This document shows, piece after piece, positions 35,025-45,213 of a stretch of 64,000 nucleotides of DNA. Every line of letters begins with the position of its first letter. The stretch's first letter is position 1. A program made the position numbers and the translations under genes. The stretch comes from Brevundimonas bacteroides DSM 4726. Its GTDB lineage: Bacteria; Pseudomonadota; Alphaproteobacteria; Caulobacterales; Caulobacteraceae. The notes beneath the pieces are model-generated. The model was not told the origin of the DNA and searched no databases. It saw only the letters and a program-made list of their open reading frames with translations. The DNA lies in the NCBI RefSeq assembly GCF_000701445.1, contig NZ_JNIX01000009.1, forward strand, positions 248,001 through 312,000, given 5' to 3'.

Positions 35025-35489
35025 ATGAAGACCAGGACCCTGATCATTGGCGCCCTGGCCACCTTGGCCACCGTGGCGGCTCCGATGGCGGCGTCGGCCC
35101 AGCAGTGGCGGGGCGACCACGATCGCGACGGCCGCTACGAGCGGTGGGAGCGGCGTTCGGATCGCAACCGCTACGACGGCGGGCGCTACACGGAGCGTGA
35201 ACGCTACAACGACTGGCGTCGCGGCCAGCGCGACCAGTACCGCGATGATCGCCGCTACGGCTACCGCGACGGCCCGCCTTACGGCAACGCCTATGGCTAC
35301 CACCGGAACCGCTGGTATCGCGGTGCGACCATTCCCTACGACTATCGCAGCCGCTGGTACGTGCGGGACTACAACCGCTACGGCTACGCTCCGCCGCCGC
35401 GCGGCTACGGGTACTACCGCACGGACACGGGCGACATCGTACTCGCGGCCATCGCCACCGGCGTGATCATCTCGCTGCTGAACGACTAA
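35025..35489 (+). CDS. RcnB-like periplasmic protein
   Basis: This 154-residue protein has a signal peptide (residues 1-25, ending ASAQ) and a long Arg/Tyr/Asp-rich region. It ends with YYRTDTGDIVLAAIATGVI, the RcnB-type tail linked in E. coli to nickel and cobalt homeostasis. Repeated RYDG/YRDD/YGYR segments are low-complexity. No metal transporter is adjacent, so a general envelope role is equally possible. A clear terminator follows. Confidence 0.75.
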   Translation: MKTRTLIIGALATLATVAAPMAASAQQWRGDHDRDGRYERWERRSDRNRYDGGRYTERERYNDWRRGQRDQYRDDRRYGYRDGPPYGNAYGYHRNRWYRGATIPYDYRSRWYVRDYNRYGYAPPPRGYGYYRTDTGDIVLAAIATGVIISLLND

Positions 35490-35512
35490 GCGCGGCGTCC
35501 AAGCCAATGATG

Positions 35513-35542
35513 GGCCCGTCCGGAGCGATCCGGGCGGGCCTT
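35513..35542 (+). terminator. Rho-independent-like terminator after the RcnB-like gene
   Basis: A 12-bp stem (35513-35524 with 35529-35540, one G-T pair) encloses the tetraloop GCGA and is followed by TTAT. It lies 23 bp after the stop. Confidence 0.65.
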
Positions 35543-35606
35543 ATCGTATCCTCAGTACCGGAACCCCATGCGTCGCCCCCGGTTGTAGACCCCAGAGGAG
35601 ACCGCA

Positions 35607-35777
35607 ATGACCGACCCCCGACCCGACCAAGTCAAGCAGAACCCGAACGACCAAGCCGAAACGCCCAAGCCTCGCGATCCCGATCCGCGCATGGGCGAAG
35701 CGCCCGCCAAGCCGGCGACGGGCGGCGAAGGCGCGGCCGGCGCCGGCGGCCCCGACGGCTTCGGAACCGGCACATGA
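35607..35777 (+). CDS. Small hydrophilic protein, first of an overlapping pair
   Basis: This short reading frame encodes 56 residues beginning MTDPRPDQVKQNPND, rich in Pro, Asp and Gly and probably disordered. Support comes from a ribosome site (GAGGAG, 6-7 nt before the ATG), a stop that overlaps the next gene's start by 4 nt (ATGA), and codon use like its neighbours. I do not recognise a family. Confidence 0.6.
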   Translation: MTDPRPDQVKQNPNDQAETPKPRDPDPRMGEAPAKPATGGEGAAGAGGPDGFGTGT

Positions 35778-36043
35778 GCATGCGCTTCTTCAAGGTCGCG
35801 CTCGACGGCCCCCACGGCCGCCGCGAGATTGTCGTCCCCTCCCCGACCGAGGTCCAGGCCGGCGACGCCGCCGCCGTCGAGGCCCGGCCTGGCGAGGCCA
35901 TCGCCGGCATCACTGAGGTGGACAGCGAGTATCAGCACGCCGACGCCCTGCCGCCGACGACCCAGACCGCCCAGATGCCCCAGCCGCCCAGCTTCGAGCC
36001 GGTCGACCGCGACCGGACGAACCTCGACCCGAGCCGGACCTAG
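35774..36043 (+). CDS. Small conserved-looking hypothetical protein
   Basis: This 89-residue protein starts [20 protein letters not shown]. It has a compact N-terminal half, with a [20 protein letters not shown] segment typical of a small beta-domain, and a disordered Pro/Gln-rich tail. It is coupled to the preceding small gene by a 4-nt overlap. Its stop codon also overlaps, on the opposite strand, the gatB stop (CTAG at 36040-36043). Function unknown. Confidence 0.6.
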   Translation: MSMRFFKVALDGPHGRREIVVPSPTEVQAGDAAAVEARPGEAIAGITEVDSEYQHADALPPTTQTAQMPQPPSFEPVDRDRTNLDPSRT

Positions 36044-37509
36044 AGCCCCAGCTTGGCCTTCAGGATGTCATTGACGGCGGCGGGGTTCGCCTTGCCGCCG
36101 GTTGCCTTCATGACCTGACCGACGAACCAGCCGATCGCCTGGGGCTTCTCGGCGACGGCAGCGGCCTTGTCCGGATTGGCGGCGATGATCTCGTCGACGG
36201 CCTTTTCGATCGCGCCGGTGTCGGTGACCTGCTTCAAGCCATGCTTTTCGACCACCTCGGCGGGTGAGCCCTCGCCGTTCCAGACGTGGTCGAAGACCTC
36301 CTTGGCGATCTTGGACGAGATCGTCCCGTCTTCGATCAGCGCCACAAGCTCGGCGATGTGCGCCGCCGGCACCGGGCTCTCCGAAAAGTCCTTGCCGTCC
36401 GCCGCCAGCCGCGCCGACAGCTCGTTCGTCACCCAGTTCGCCACCAGCTTGGCGTCGCGCCCCTTGGCCGCCGCCTCGAAGTAGTCCGCCTTGGCCTGTT
36501 CGGAGATCAGGACGACCGCGTCGTACTGCGACAGACCGTACTGCTCCATCAGCCGCCGACGCTTCTCGTCGGGCAGCTCGGGCAGACTGGCCTTGATCTC
36601 GTCGATCCACGCCTGCTCCAGCTCCAGCGGCAGCAGGTCGGGGTCGGGGAAGTAGCGATAGTCGTTCGCCTCCTCCTTGGACCGCATCGACCGCGTCTCG
36701 CCCTTCACCGGATCGAACAGCCGGGTTTCCTGAATGATCGAGCCCCCGTCCTCCAGGATCTCGATCTGGCGGCGCGCCTCATACTGGATCGCCTGAGAAA
36801 TGAAGCGGAAGCTGTTGACGTTCTTGATCTCGCAGCGCGTTCCGAACGGTTCGCCGGGCCGCCGCACCGACACGTTCACGTCGGCGCGCAGATTGCCCTT
36901 CTCCATGTCGCCGTCGCAGGTGCCCAGATAGATCAGGATGGTCCGGATCTTCTTGACGTAGGCGACGGCCTCCTCAGGGCTGCGCAGATCCGGCTTGGAG
37001 ACGATCTCCATCAGGGCCGTGCCCGCACGGTTCAGGTCGACGTAGCTCTCGGTCGGCGACAGGTCGTGGATCAGCTTGCCCGCGTCCTGCTCGAGGTGCA
37101 GCCGCTCGATGCCGACGTTGAAGAAGCTGCCGTCCTCGGCCTCGACCTCGACCACGCCCTCGCCGACGATGGGGAAATAGAGCTGGCTGATCTGATAGCC
37201 GGTCGGCAGGTCGGGATAGAAATAGTTCTTCCGGTCGAACTGGCTGCGATTGTTGATCTTCGCCTTCAGGCCCAGCCCCGTCTTGACCGCCTGCTCGACG
37301 CAGTAACGGTTCAGCGTCGGCAGCATGCCGGGAAAGCCCGCATCGACCAGCGACACCTGCTCGTTCGGCCCCGCGCCGAAGCCCACGGCCGCGCCGGAGA
37401 ACAGCTTGGCCTTCGACGCCACCTGGGCGTGGATCTCCAGGCCCATGACGATCTCCCAGGGTCCGGTGCGCCCCTGGATCAGCTTCGGATTGGTCAGAGT
37501 GTCGGTCAT
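36040..37509 (-). CDS. gatB: Asp/Glu-tRNA(Asn/Gln) amidotransferase subunit B
   Basis: GatB binds and activates mischarged Glu-tRNA(Gln) or Asp-tRNA(Asn) for transamidation. At 489 residues it is full length, with the cradle domain start (GLEIHAQV, then [24 protein letters not shown] sequence), metal and ATP region, and the C-terminal YqeY-like helical domain. It is not next to gatC and gatA, which lie about 5.4 kb away on the other strand. This separation is common in alphaproteobacteria. Confidence 0.96.
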   Translation of the reverse strand: MTDTLTNPKLIQGRTGPWEIVMGLEIHAQVASKAKLFSGAAVGFGAGPNEQVSLVDAGFPGMLPTLNRYCVEQAVKTGLGLKAKINNRSQFDRKNYFYPDLPTGYQISQLYFPIVGEGVVEVEAEDGSFFNVGIERLHLEQDAGKLIHDLSPTESYVDLNRAGTALMEIVSKPDLRSPEEAVAYVKKIRTILIYLGTCDGDMEKGNLRADVNVSVRRPGEPFGTRCEIKNVNSFRFISQAIQYEARRQIEILEDGGSIIQETRLFDPVKGETRSMRSKEEANDYRYFPDPDLLPLELEQAWIDEIKASLPELPDEKRRRLMEQYGLSQYDAVVLISEQAKADYFEAAAKGRDAKLVANWVTNELSARLAADGKDFSESPVPAAHIAELVALIEDGTISSKIAKEVFDHVWNGEGSPAEVVEKHGLKQVTDTGAIEKAVDEIIAANPDKAAAVAEKPQAIGWFVGQVMKATGGKANPAAVNDILKAKLGL

Positions 37510-37609
37510 CCGCCGTGATTAGCGCCGCCGCACGACCAACGGAAGGTCGTGTCTTGAGCCTGTCGCGATTTCAGGATCATCTGCGCCTTCCCCAAACGGA
37601 GCCTGATCC

Positions 37610-37954
37610 ATGAAGTCCCTCCTTCTCGCCGCCACCGTCATCGCCATTGCCCCGGCCGCCGTGGCCCAGCAGGCCGCGCCTGCCCAGGACCATTCAAACC
37701 ACGGCAACCACGCCAATCACGCCGCCCCGGCCGCGGCTCGCCCGACGATCACCAGCTCGATCAAGGACCTGCTCGCCAATCCTGAGACCGCGGCTGTCAT
37801 GGAAAAGCACCTGCCCGGCGTCGCCAATCACCCCATGCGGCCTCAGTTCGAGGACATGACGCTGGCCCAGGTCATGCCCCTGTCGGGCGGCGCCATCACC
37901 CAGGCGACCATCGACGCCATCGACACCGACCTGAAGGCGCTCCCGGCTTCCTGA
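37610..37954 (+). CDS. Small exported His-rich hypothetical protein
   Basis: This 114-residue protein has a signal peptide (residues 1-19, ending AVAQ) followed by a His/Asn-rich stretch (HSNHGNHANH) that could bind metal. A C-terminal helical domain begins SIKDLLANPETAAVMEKHLPGV, with TLAQVMPLSGG after it. The C-terminal part resembles a short repeat found in some esterase and hydrolase C-termini. I cannot name a family. Confidence 0.6.
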   Translation: MKSLLLAATVIAIAPAAVAQQAAPAQDHSNHGNHANHAAPAAARPTITSSIKDLLANPETAAVMEKHLPGVANHPMRPQFEDMTLAQVMPLSGGAITQATIDAIDTDLKALPAS

Positions 37955-37958
37955 TCGC

Positions 37959-39233
37959 CTAGAGGGCGTGGACGGTCCGTCCAGCGACGACCGTCCGCGC
38001 CACCCGGCCCTGCAGCCGCCGCCCGTCGAACGGCGAGTTCTTCGACTTGGACCGCAGCGCGTCGGCGTCCACGATCACGGGCGCGCCCGGATCGAACAGC
38101 ACCAGATCGGCCGGAGCCCCCGGCGCCAGCCGCCCGGCCTCCAGACCCAGCAGGCTGGCCGGTCCTTCGGTCAGCGGGCGCAACACGTCCAGCAGGTCGA
38201 TCCCCTCCTCGTGATGCAGCGTGAGCGCCGCGGGCAGCAACGTCTCCAGCCCCACCGCCCCTGGCGCCGCCTCCGCGAACGGTCGCCGCTTGTCCTCGGC
38301 GGGCGCGGGCGCATGGGCCGAGGTGATGGCCTCGATCAGCCCGTCCCGGACCGCCTCGATCAGCGCCCGCCGGTCGCTCTCGGGCCTGAGCGGCGGGTCC
38401 AGCCGGTAGAAGGTGCGGTAGTCGCCGATGTCCACCTCGTTGAAGCACAGGTGGTTGATCGACACCGAGGCGGCGACCTCCAGCCCCCGGCCGCGCGCGC
38501 GGGCCAGCACCTCCAGCGCGCCTTCCGTCGAGATCTGGTCCACCAGGAACCGCACCCCGGTCTGTTCGACCAGCGCCAGGTCCCGCTCCAGCTGAATGCG
38601 CTCGGCGATGGCGGGCGCTGACGGCAGGCCCAGCCGCGTCGCCAGCTCCCCCGACGTCGCCACCGCCCCCTCCGACAGCCACGGATCGGCCGGCCGACAC
38701 GCGATCAGGGCGTTGAACGCCGTCGCATAGCTCATGACGCGGCTCAGCACCCGGCTGTCGGCGATGACATGGTCCCCGTCGGTGAAATAGAGCGCGCCCG
38801 CCTCGTGCATCAGGCCTATTTCGGCCATCCGGCTCCCGCCCCGGCCCTTCGTCGCCGCGCCCGCCGCCCTGACGTTCACGAGCCCCAGCGCCGCCCCGCG
38901 CCGCTGGATGAAGTCGACCATCGCCGGATCGTCGACAGCTGGGTCCGTGTCCGGCTGCACCACGATGGTCGTCACCCCGCCCGCCGCCGCGGCCAGGCTC
39001 GCCGACTTCAGCGTCTCCTTGGGCTCGGCCCCCGGCTCGCCTGTGCGCACCCGGATATCGATCAGCCCGGGCGTCAGGCACAGCCCACCGGCGTCGATGA
39101 CCTGCTCACCCCGGATCGGCGCTCCGCCATGCTCGACGAGGGTGATCACCCCGTCCTCGACCAGCACCGCCCCCGGCCCGTCGTAATCCGACGCCGGGTC
39201 CAGCAGGCGCGCGTTGACGACCGCCAGGCTCAT
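37959..39233 (-). CDS. pyrC: Dihydroorotase family protein, probably non-catalytic (PyrC-prime / PyrX type)
   Basis: The 424-residue protein is dihydroorotase-like and is coupled to pyrB by a 4-nt overlap. The N-terminal metal motif that should read DxHxHxREPG is [10 protein letters not shown], so both histidines are missing. Such proteins, known beside pyrB in Pseudomonas and others, do not turn over dihydroorotate and instead support aspartate transcarbamoylase assembly. A separate active pyrC should exist elsewhere in the genome. Confidence 0.88.
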   Translation of the reverse strand: MSLAVVNARLLDPASDYDGPGAVLVEDGVITLVEHGGAPIRGEQVIDAGGLCLTPGLIDIRVRTGEPGAEPKETLKSASLAAAAGGVTTIVVQPDTDPAVDDPAMVDFIQRRGAALGLVNVRAAGAATKGRGGSRMAEIGLMHEAGALYFTDGDHVIADSRVLSRVMSYATAFNALIACRPADPWLSEGAVATSGELATRLGLPSAPAIAERIQLERDLALVEQTGVRFLVDQISTEGALEVLARARGRGLEVAASVSINHLCFNEVDIGDYRTFYRLDPPLRPESDRRALIEAVRDGLIEAITSAHAPAPAEDKRRPFAEAAPGAVGLETLLPAALTLHHEEGIDLLDVLRPLTEGPASLLGLEAGRLAPGAPADLVLFDPGAPVIVDADALRSKSKNSPFDGRRLQGRVARTVVAGRTVHAL

Positions 39234-40210
39234 CGCGCGCTCTCCAGCCGCATCGCCAGCGACGCAAGCACCGCCATCCGCGCCGCTACGCCCATCTCGA
39301 CCTGATCCTGGATCAGCGACACCGACAGGTCGTCGGCCACGTCGGAATCGATCTCGACGCCTCGGTTCATCGGCCCGGGATGCATCACCTTCGCCCCGGC
39401 CCTGGCCCAGGCCAGCTTCTCACGATCCAGCCCCCAAAAGCGGAAATACTCGCGCGTCGACGGCATCAGCGCCCCGTCCATCCGCTCCAGCTGCAGCCTC
39501 AGCATCATCACGACGTCGCAGCCGGCCAGGCCCTCGCGCATGTCGTGGAACACCTCGCAGCCCCAGCGATCCGCGTCACCGGGCACCAGCGTCGGCGGTC
39601 CGATCAGCCGCACCCGCGCCCCCATCATCGACAGCAGGGCCACATTGGACCGCGCCACCCGGCTGTGGGCGATGTCGCCGCAGATCGCCACCGTCAGCCC
39701 GCCCACGTCCCCGAACGCGCGCCTCAGGCTCAGCAGGTCCAGCAGCGCCTGCGTCGGATGTTCATGGCGCCCGTCGCCCGCGTTCACGACCGCGCACCCG
39801 ACTTTCTGGCTCAGCAAGGCCGCCGCCCCCGACGCCCCGTGCCGCACCACCAGGATGTCCGGCCGCATGGCGTTCAGCGTCACAGCGGTGTCGATCAGGG
39901 TCTCACCCTTCTTCACCGAACTGGCCCCGACGGGCATGGTCACGACGTCGGCCCCCAGCCGCTTGGCTGCGATCTCGAACGAAGAGCTCGTCCGCGTCGA
40001 GTTTTCGAAGAACAGGTTCAGCACCGTCCGGCCGCGCAACAGGTCGAGCGCCTTGGTGGAGGACCGGTTCAGTTCGACAAAGGCGTCCCCCAAGTCCAGC
40101 AGCGCCGAGACGAACGGCGGGTTCAGGTCGGCCGCCGCGAGGAAATGGGATTTCGGAAACGGGACCAGCCGGTCAGCGATCAGGTCGGCGGCGACGGCGG
40201 CGTTGGTCAT
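39230..40210 (-). CDS. pyrB: Aspartate carbamoyltransferase catalytic subunit
   Basis: PyrB joins carbamoyl phosphate and aspartate, the first committed step of pyrimidine synthesis. The carbamoyl-phosphate motif STRTSSSFE lies near residues 71-79, with [17 protein letters not shown] and DGRHEHPTQ following. The 326-residue length is normal. No pyrI gene is adjacent, consistent with regulation or assembly through the neighbouring dihydroorotase-like protein. Confidence 0.96.
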   Translation of the reverse strand: MTNAAVAADLIADRLVPFPKSHFLAAADLNPPFVSALLDLGDAFVELNRSSTKALDLLRGRTVLNLFFENSTRTSSSFEIAAKRLGADVVTMPVGASSVKKGETLIDTAVTLNAMRPDILVVRHGASGAAALLSQKVGCAVVNAGDGRHEHPTQALLDLLSLRRAFGDVGGLTVAICGDIAHSRVARSNVALLSMMGARVRLIGPPTLVPGDADRWGCEVFHDMREGLAGCDVVMMLRLQLERMDGALMPSTREYFRFWGLDREKLAWARAGAKVMHPGPMNRGVEIDSDVADDLSVSLIQDQVEMGVAARMAVLASLAMRLESAR

Positions 40211-40255
40211 CGAAGCTCGCCTATAGAGGCAGATGCCGTCGAAGGGAAAGAGGCG

Positions 40256-40777
40256 TCACCGCCTCTCGAACGTCCACAGCTGATTGGTGCGCCCGTTGCA
40301 GGGGGAGGTCAGGACCGCTGTTCCCTGCTCCCCTCGGCCGCCCTCGACGTCCAGACACAGGCTGCTGGATTCGTTGACGATGCTGCGCCCGGCGCGATCC
40401 TGACGCCAGAACTGCCGACGCGTGCCGTCGTTGCAGACGGCCAGATAAGGCCGCGAGCCGGGCGACGATGGCGATTCCAGACAGAGCCTCCCATCCCGAC
40501 CTCCGACGACCAGCTGCGCGCCGCCCCGTCCGACGTCCGAGGGGTTTGCCGGAGCCGGATAAAGCCGCTGGTTGGCTCCGCCGTGGCAGGGCCAGATGAT
40601 CAGGGCGTCGCCCGGCTGCATCCGGCCGCCCGAAACGTCGAGGCACAGGCCGTTCACGGCCGTCCGGGCCACATAGGTGTTGCGGTAGAAGCCGGGATCG
40701 GCCGTCTGGGCGGCCGCTGCATTCACGACCGTCGTCGCCAGGGTCGCAACGACCAGTCCGAACCTCCACAGACCCAT
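40256..40777 (-). CDS. Exported ricin-type beta-trefoil lectin-like protein
   Basis: The ATG at 40777 gives a signal peptide (MGLWRFGLVVATLATTVVNA). The remaining 150 residues form a single RICIN-like beta-trefoil, with CLDV/CLES/CLDV strands and the QxW-type turns NQRLY, RRQFW and NQLW. Six cysteines could form disulfides. It probably binds a sugar or polymer outside the cytoplasm. No catalytic domain is attached. Confidence 0.75.
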   Translation of the reverse strand: MGLWRFGLVVATLATTVVNAAAAQTADPGFYRNTYVARTAVNGLCLDVSGGRMQPGDALIIWPCHGGANQRLYPAPANPSDVGRGGAQLVVGGRDGRLCLESPSSPGSRPYLAVCNDGTRRQFWRQDRAGRSIVNESSSLCLDVEGGRGEQGTAVLTSPCNGRTNQLWTFERR

Positions 40778-40838
40778 CAACCCCTCCCCCGCATCTGCAC
40801 GATCAAGAGTAGCGCGAGCAGAAATCCGTGTCACCGCG

Positions 40839-41762
40839 TCACCCCAGATGGAACAGGGCGAGCAGGATCGGGATGCCCGCCGCGCTGCCGACCGTCGTCA
40901 ACGCCACGATCCCGGCCATCAGAGGCGCGTCCCCGCCCATCTGCCGCGCCAGGATGTACGACGCGGCCGCCCCCGGGGCCGCCCCGCACAGAAGCGCGAT
41001 CCCCTGCGCCGTGTCCGACCCGCCGTATAGCCGGCACAGCCCCCACATCAGGAACGGGGTGATCACCAGCTTGACGATCGACACGGCCGTGATCGTGCCT
41101 TTGCGCCGCGCCACCTCGGCGAAGCTCAGCCCCGCTCCGGCCACGATCAGCCCCAGCGGCAGGGCGGCTCCGCCCAGCAGCTCAAGCGTCTCGGAAATCC
41201 CGCCCAGCCTCGGCACGCCCGTCAGGTTCAGCGCCAGCCCGATCAGGCAGGCGATCAGGATGGGGTTGGACAGGATCGCCTTGCCCAGTGACAGCGCCGA
41301 CAGCTCCCGCTGATCCGCCCCCCACCGCACCAGCACGATCACGCAAAGCACATTCGTCACCGGGATCATCGCCCCGATCACGACCGCTGCCAGAGCCAGC
41401 CCGTCCGGCCCATAGACGGCCTGGATCACCGGCAGGAAGACGAAGCTGTTCCAACGGATCACGCCCTGGAACACCGAGGTGTAGGCCGGCCCGTCGATCT
41501 TCATCAGCGGCCGGGCCAGAAGCGTCACGGCCGAGATGATCAGCACCGCGCTGACCGCCGCGGCTCCCGCCGCCGTCGCTCCGCCGCCCGAGATGTCCGC
41601 ATGCCAGATCGCCGGGATCAGAAAGCCCGGATACAGCAGATGGATCGACAGCTTCTCGATCGGCCGCCACGCCGCATCCGGCAGGAAGTCGGATTTCCGA
41701 AGGCCATAGCCGATGGCGATCAGCACGAAGACCGGCACCACCCCGGCGAGCAGGGCGGTCAT
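40839..41762 (-). CDS. AEC (auxin efflux carrier) family transporter
   Basis: This 307-residue inner-membrane protein has about ten hydrophobic segments and the AEC pattern, with a central PVTNVLCVIVL segment and a C-terminal PILLALFHLG. Family members carry organic acids such as malate; the substrate here is unknown. The ATG at 41762 overlaps the ruvX stop by 4 nt, so the two are co-transcribed. Confidence 0.85.
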   Translation of the reverse strand: MTALLAGVVPVFVLIAIGYGLRKSDFLPDAAWRPIEKLSIHLLYPGFLIPAIWHADISGGGATAAGAAAVSAVLIISAVTLLARPLMKIDGPAYTSVFQGVIRWNSFVFLPVIQAVYGPDGLALAAVVIGAMIPVTNVLCVIVLVRWGADQRELSALSLGKAILSNPILIACLIGLALNLTGVPRLGGISETLELLGGAALPLGLIVAGAGLSFAEVARRKGTITAVSIVKLVITPFLMWGLCRLYGGSDTAQGIALLCGAAPGAAASYILARQMGGDAPLMAGIVALTTVGSAAGIPILLALFHLG

Positions 41763-42229
41763 GTCGATGGACGCAGCCGATCCAGCGCGCCCTGAAGAAT
41801 CCACGCCGCCGCCGTCCGGTCGACCACGCCAGCCCGCCGCCTGCGGCTCAGGTCCAGTTCGTCGATCAGGAACCGCTCGACCGCGCTGGTCGACAGCCGC
41901 TCGTCCCAGAAGGCAACGTTGACGGGTCGCAACCGCTCCAGGTTCCGCGCGAAAGCCCGGCACGACTGGGCGCGAGGGCCTTCGGTCCCGTCCATGTTCA
42001 TCGGCAGGCCGATCACCAGCGCCGACACGCTCCGCCCGTCCATCAACCGGAATAGTGCCTCGGCGTCCTGGGTGAACTTCGTCTTGCGGATCAGCTCCAG
42101 CGGACTGGCGATCATGCGGCTGGTGTCCGACACCGCCACCCCGATTGTCTGATCGCCCAGATCCAGTCCTATCCACGCCGTGTCTGGCGGACAGGCGGCA
42201 GGAAGGTCTGTCAGATCATGTATGGGCAC
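41759..42229 (-). CDS. ruvX: Holliday junction resolvase-like protein RuvX (YqgF)
   Basis: This 156-residue RNase H-fold protein has the first acidic motif GLDLGDQTIGVAVSD, a central VIGLPMNMDGTEG and a late FWDERLST, as in RuvX/YqgF. It is thought to act in 16S rRNA 5'-end processing and possibly junction resolution. The N-terminus carries about 20 extra residues relative to short homologues. It precedes the AEC transporter gene. Confidence 0.92.
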   Translation of the reverse strand: MPIHDLTDLPAACPPDTAWIGLDLGDQTIGVAVSDTSRMIASPLELIRKTKFTQDAEALFRLMDGRSVSALVIGLPMNMDGTEGPRAQSCRAFARNLERLRPVNVAFWDERLSTSAVERFLIDELDLSRRRRAGVVDRTAAAWILQGALDRLRPST

Positions 42230-42300
42230 GCGCGGGCCGTAGGCGTTGCCATTCGGCGTGTCAAAGGACAGGGTGCAAGCGTCACCATCTGGAGGGGTCC

Positions 42301-42840
42301 ATGTCGCGTTTCGCCATCACCGCAGTCGCCGCCGTCGCGTTCGGCTTGTCGGTCGGAGCCTGCGAAGCCGCACCGGGCACAGACGCGGCCGCCCCTGCGG
42401 GCTCGGCGACGCCCGCCGAGGCGGCCGCCCCTCAGTCCGCGCCGCTCACGCCCGCGGGCGCTCCGGCCCCGCTCACCGCCGAGAGCGCCGAGGACGAGGG
42501 CATTCAGTATGCCGCCTCGGTCGTCCAGCTGGACGCCATTCCCGACACGGACGCCAAGCTTTTCGGCACTGCGGGCGGCGACCCCGCCATCAACGGGCTC
42601 TACACCTACCTGGCGGTCTATCAGTCGACGGCCGACGGCTGGGCGGTCTACCGCCTCGGTGATTTCAACAGCTACACGGTGCTGTCGACGGGCCAGAACC
42701 GCGTCGATCTCGAGGTCAGCCAGAGCACCTGGAACGACGCGGCAGGGACCGCCGACACTCAGGTCAGCAAGATCATCGTCCAGTGGACCCCGACCGAGGG
42801 CGGTCCGCCCTCTTCCGTCACCGTGACGCCGGGGCGCTGA
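42301..42840 (+). CDS. Predicted lipoprotein of unknown function
   Basis: The 179-residue product has a signal peptide ending in the lipobox-like VGAC (Cys21), then a long Ala/Pro-rich linker (about 22-65). A compact C-terminal domain follows with LYTYLAVYQ, YRLGDFNSYTVLS and VSKIIVQW. It is probably anchored in the outer membrane. I chose the ATG at 42301, because earlier in-frame codons give no signal peptide. No family recognised. Confidence 0.7.
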   Translation: MSRFAITAVAAVAFGLSVGACEAAPGTDAAAPAGSATPAEAAAPQSAPLTPAGAPAPLTAESAEDEGIQYAASVVQLDAIPDTDAKLFGTAGGDPAINGLYTYLAVYQSTADGWAVYRLGDFNSYTVLSTGQNRVDLEVSQSTWNDAAGTADTQVSKIIVQWTPTEGGPPSSVTVTPGR

Positions 42841-42920
42841 TCAAGCCACACGGCCTTCTTGTGCGGCGCGGCACGGGCGGCTAATCCCGCCCGCTTGACC
42901 CCTATCGACTGGAGGGCCCT

Positions 42921-43208
42921 GTGGCCATCGACGCCGAGACGGTGAGGAAGGTCGCCCACCTCGCCCGCATCAAGACCCCTGACGACCGGCTGGAGCCCCT
43001 GGCCCGGGAGCTGAACGGCATCCTGGCCTGGATCGAGCAGCTTCAGGAGGTCGATGTGACCGGCGTGGAGCCCATGACCTCCAATGTCGCCCAGCCACTT
43101 CGCCTGCGCGACGACGTCGTCACCGACGGCGCCAAGGTCGACGCCGTCCTGTCCAACGCGCCGAAGTCCGCCGACGGCTTCTACGTCGTGCCCAAGGTGG
43201 TCGAATAG
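42921..43208 (+). CDS. gatC: Asp/Glu-tRNA(Asn/Gln) amidotransferase subunit C
   Basis: GatC is the small subunit that stabilises GatA and links it to GatB. The 95-residue protein has the typical start ([15 protein letters not shown]), an [23 protein letters not shown] core and the RDDVVTDG motif. The start is GTG at 42921, preceded by GGAGGG. It lies directly upstream of gatA. Confidence 0.95.
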   Translation: MAIDAETVRKVAHLARIKTPDDRLEPLARELNGILAWIEQLQEVDVTGVEPMTSNVAQPLRLRDDVVTDGAKVDAVLSNAPKSADGFYVVPKVVE

Positions 43209-43209
43209 A

Positions 43210-44688
43210 ATGTTCGACCTGACCCAACTGACCCTCAAGGCCGCTCTCGACGGCCTGAAATCCAAGGCCTTCTCCTCGGAGGAGATCACCCGCGCCTTCG
43301 TCTCGACCATTGAGGCCGCCAATCCGACGCTGAACGCCTACGTCGAGATCACGGCCGACAAGGCGATCGACATGGCCCGCGCGTCCGACGCTCGTATCGC
43401 CTCGGGCGACGCCGGCGCTCTGGAAGGCGCGCCGCTCGGCATCAAGGATTTGTTCTGCACCGACGGCGTCCAGACGACGGCTGGCTCCAACATGCTGCGC
43501 GGATTCGTCCCGCCCTATGAATCGACCGTCACCGCCAACCTCTGGCGCGACGGGGCGGTCATGCTGGGCAAGCTCAACATGGACGAGTTCGCCATGGGCT
43601 CGTCCAACGAGACGTCGGCCTTCGGCCCGGTCAAGAACCCCTGGAAATCAAGGGGCTCCAACGCCGACCTGACGCCAGGCGGCAGCTCGGGCGGCTCGGC
43701 GTCGGCGGTCGCGGCGGACCTGTGCCTGGCCGCCACGGCGTCCGACACAGGCGGCTCGATCCGCCAGCCCGCCGCCTTTACCGGCACCGTCGGCATCAAG
43801 CCCACCTACGGCCGCGCCAGCCGCTACGGCATGGTCGCCTTCGCCAGCTCGCTGGATCAGGCCGGGCCGATCACCAAGACGGTCGAGGACGCCGCCATCC
43901 TGCTGCGCTCCATGTGCTCCTTCGACGTGAAGGACTCCACCAGCCTCGACGTCGAGACGCCGGACTGGACCCAGTCGGTCGGCCAGTCGGTCAAGGGCCT
44001 GCGCATCGGCGTGCCGCGCGAATACGTCGTCGAGGGGATGCCCGCCGAGATCCAGGCCCTGTGGGACCAGGGCGTCGCCTGGCTGCGCGACGCGGGCTGC
44101 GAGATCGTCGACATCTCGCTCCCCCACACCAAGTACGCGCTCCCGACCTACTACATCGTCGCCCCGGCCGAGGCCTCGTCCAACCTCGCCCGCTACGACG
44201 GCATGCGCTTCGGCCACCGCGCGGCCGAGGCCAAGTCGCTGACTGACCTCTACGAGACCAGCCGTGCCGAGGGCTTCGGCAAGGAGGTCCAGCGCCGCCT
44301 GACCATCGGCGCCTATGTGCTGTCGGCCGGCTTCTACGACGCTTATTACGTCCGCGCGCTCAAGGTCCGCCGGCGCATCGCCCAGGACTTCGACGACGTC
44401 TGGGGCCAGGTGGACGCCATCCTGACACCGTCCACGCCCTCGGCCGCCTTCGCGCTCGGCGACAAGCAGATCGACCCGGTGACGATGTACTTGAACGACG
44501 TCTTCACGGTGACCGCCAACCTCGCGGGCCTGCCCGGCATCAGCGTCCCCGCCGGCCTCGACGCCAACGGCCTCCCCCTCGGCCTCCAGGTCATCGGCAA
44601 GGCGCTCGACGAAGCCACCGTCTTCCAGGTCGGCGCGGCGCTGGAACAGGCGGCCGGCAGCGTCGGCAAGCCCGAGCGGTGGTGGTGA
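43210..44688 (+). CDS. gatA: Asp/Glu-tRNA(Asn/Gln) amidotransferase subunit A
   Basis: GatA is the amidase that releases ammonia from glutamine for transamidation. The 492-residue protein has the Ser-cis-Ser-Lys triad of amidase signature enzymes: Lys in GIKDLF, cis-Ser in GSSGGSA and the nucleophile Ser in [10 protein letters not shown]. It begins just after the gatC stop. Together with the distant gatB it forms the full complex. Confidence 0.97.
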   Translation: MFDLTQLTLKAALDGLKSKAFSSEEITRAFVSTIEAANPTLNAYVEITADKAIDMARASDARIASGDAGALEGAPLGIKDLFCTDGVQTTAGSNMLRGFVPPYESTVTANLWRDGAVMLGKLNMDEFAMGSSNETSAFGPVKNPWKSRGSNADLTPGGSSGGSASAVAADLCLAATASDTGGSIRQPAAFTGTVGIKPTYGRASRYGMVAFASSLDQAGPITKTVEDAAILLRSMCSFDVKDSTSLDVETPDWTQSVGQSVKGLRIGVPREYVVEGMPAEIQALWDQGVAWLRDAGCEIVDISLPHTKYALPTYYIVAPAEASSNLARYDGMRFGHRAAEAKSLTDLYETSRAEGFGKEVQRRLTIGAYVLSAGFYDAYYVRALKVRRRIAQDFDDVWGQVDAILTPSTPSAAFALGDKQIDPVTMYLNDVFTVTANLAGLPGISVPAGLDANGLPLGLQVIGKALDEATVFQVGAALEQAAGSVGKPERWW

Positions 44689-44737
44689 TCAACATCCGGT
44701 TGCGCTAGACTCCGGCCCGTCCGGTATGGAGGTCAGC

Positions 44738-45208
44738 ATGCGTACGATTCTCACTGCGCTTGGCACTGCGTTGTTCTGCGCAGCCACGCCCGCATCTGCC
44801 GACATCTACGCCGACGATCTCAGCCGGTGCCTGGTGAGATCAACCTCGGCTGAGGACCGTGTCGCATTCACCCAGTGGATGTTTTCGGCGATGTCGACAA
44901 ATCCGAACGTGGCTGGTCTCGCCAGTGTGACCACGGAGCAGCGTGCCAACTATTCGCGCACCACAGCGCTGCTGATGCAGCGACTGCTGCTCGACGACTG
45001 ACGGGCTGAGACCATCGCCGCTATCCGCTACGAAGGCGAGGCTACCATCGCGACGAGCTTCGAGGTTGTCGGCCGTGTCGCCATGGCAGAACTGATGAAC
45101 GACCCGGCTGTTGCCGCCGAACTGAGCGGTTTGGGCGAAAGCTTGGACGAAGCTCGCTGGGAGGAACTTATGGCCGAAATCTCACCCGGCCAGCCAGCAA
45201 CGGAGTAA
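44738..45208 (+). pseudogene. Exported hypothetical protein interrupted by an in-frame TGA
   Basis: The first part encodes a signal peptide (about MRTILTALGTALFCA) and ADIYADDLSRCLVRST, ending at TGA 44999-45001 after LLLDD. The same frame then continues open for 68 codons to TAA at 45206-45208 (RAETIAAIRYEGEAT, later WEELMAEISPG), with coding-like composition and no good start. The TGA most simply derives from a TGC Cys codon that would partner the earlier Cys. The truncated 87-residue product might still be exported, but the gene is likely broken. Confidence 0.65.
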
Positions 45209-45213
45209 CCGGA

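Noticed and set aside
44999..45001. In-frame TGA as a selenocysteine codon
   Set aside because: A Cys position would fit, but I see no convincing SECIS hairpin just downstream, and the protein is not of a known selenoprotein type. A nonsense change is simpler.
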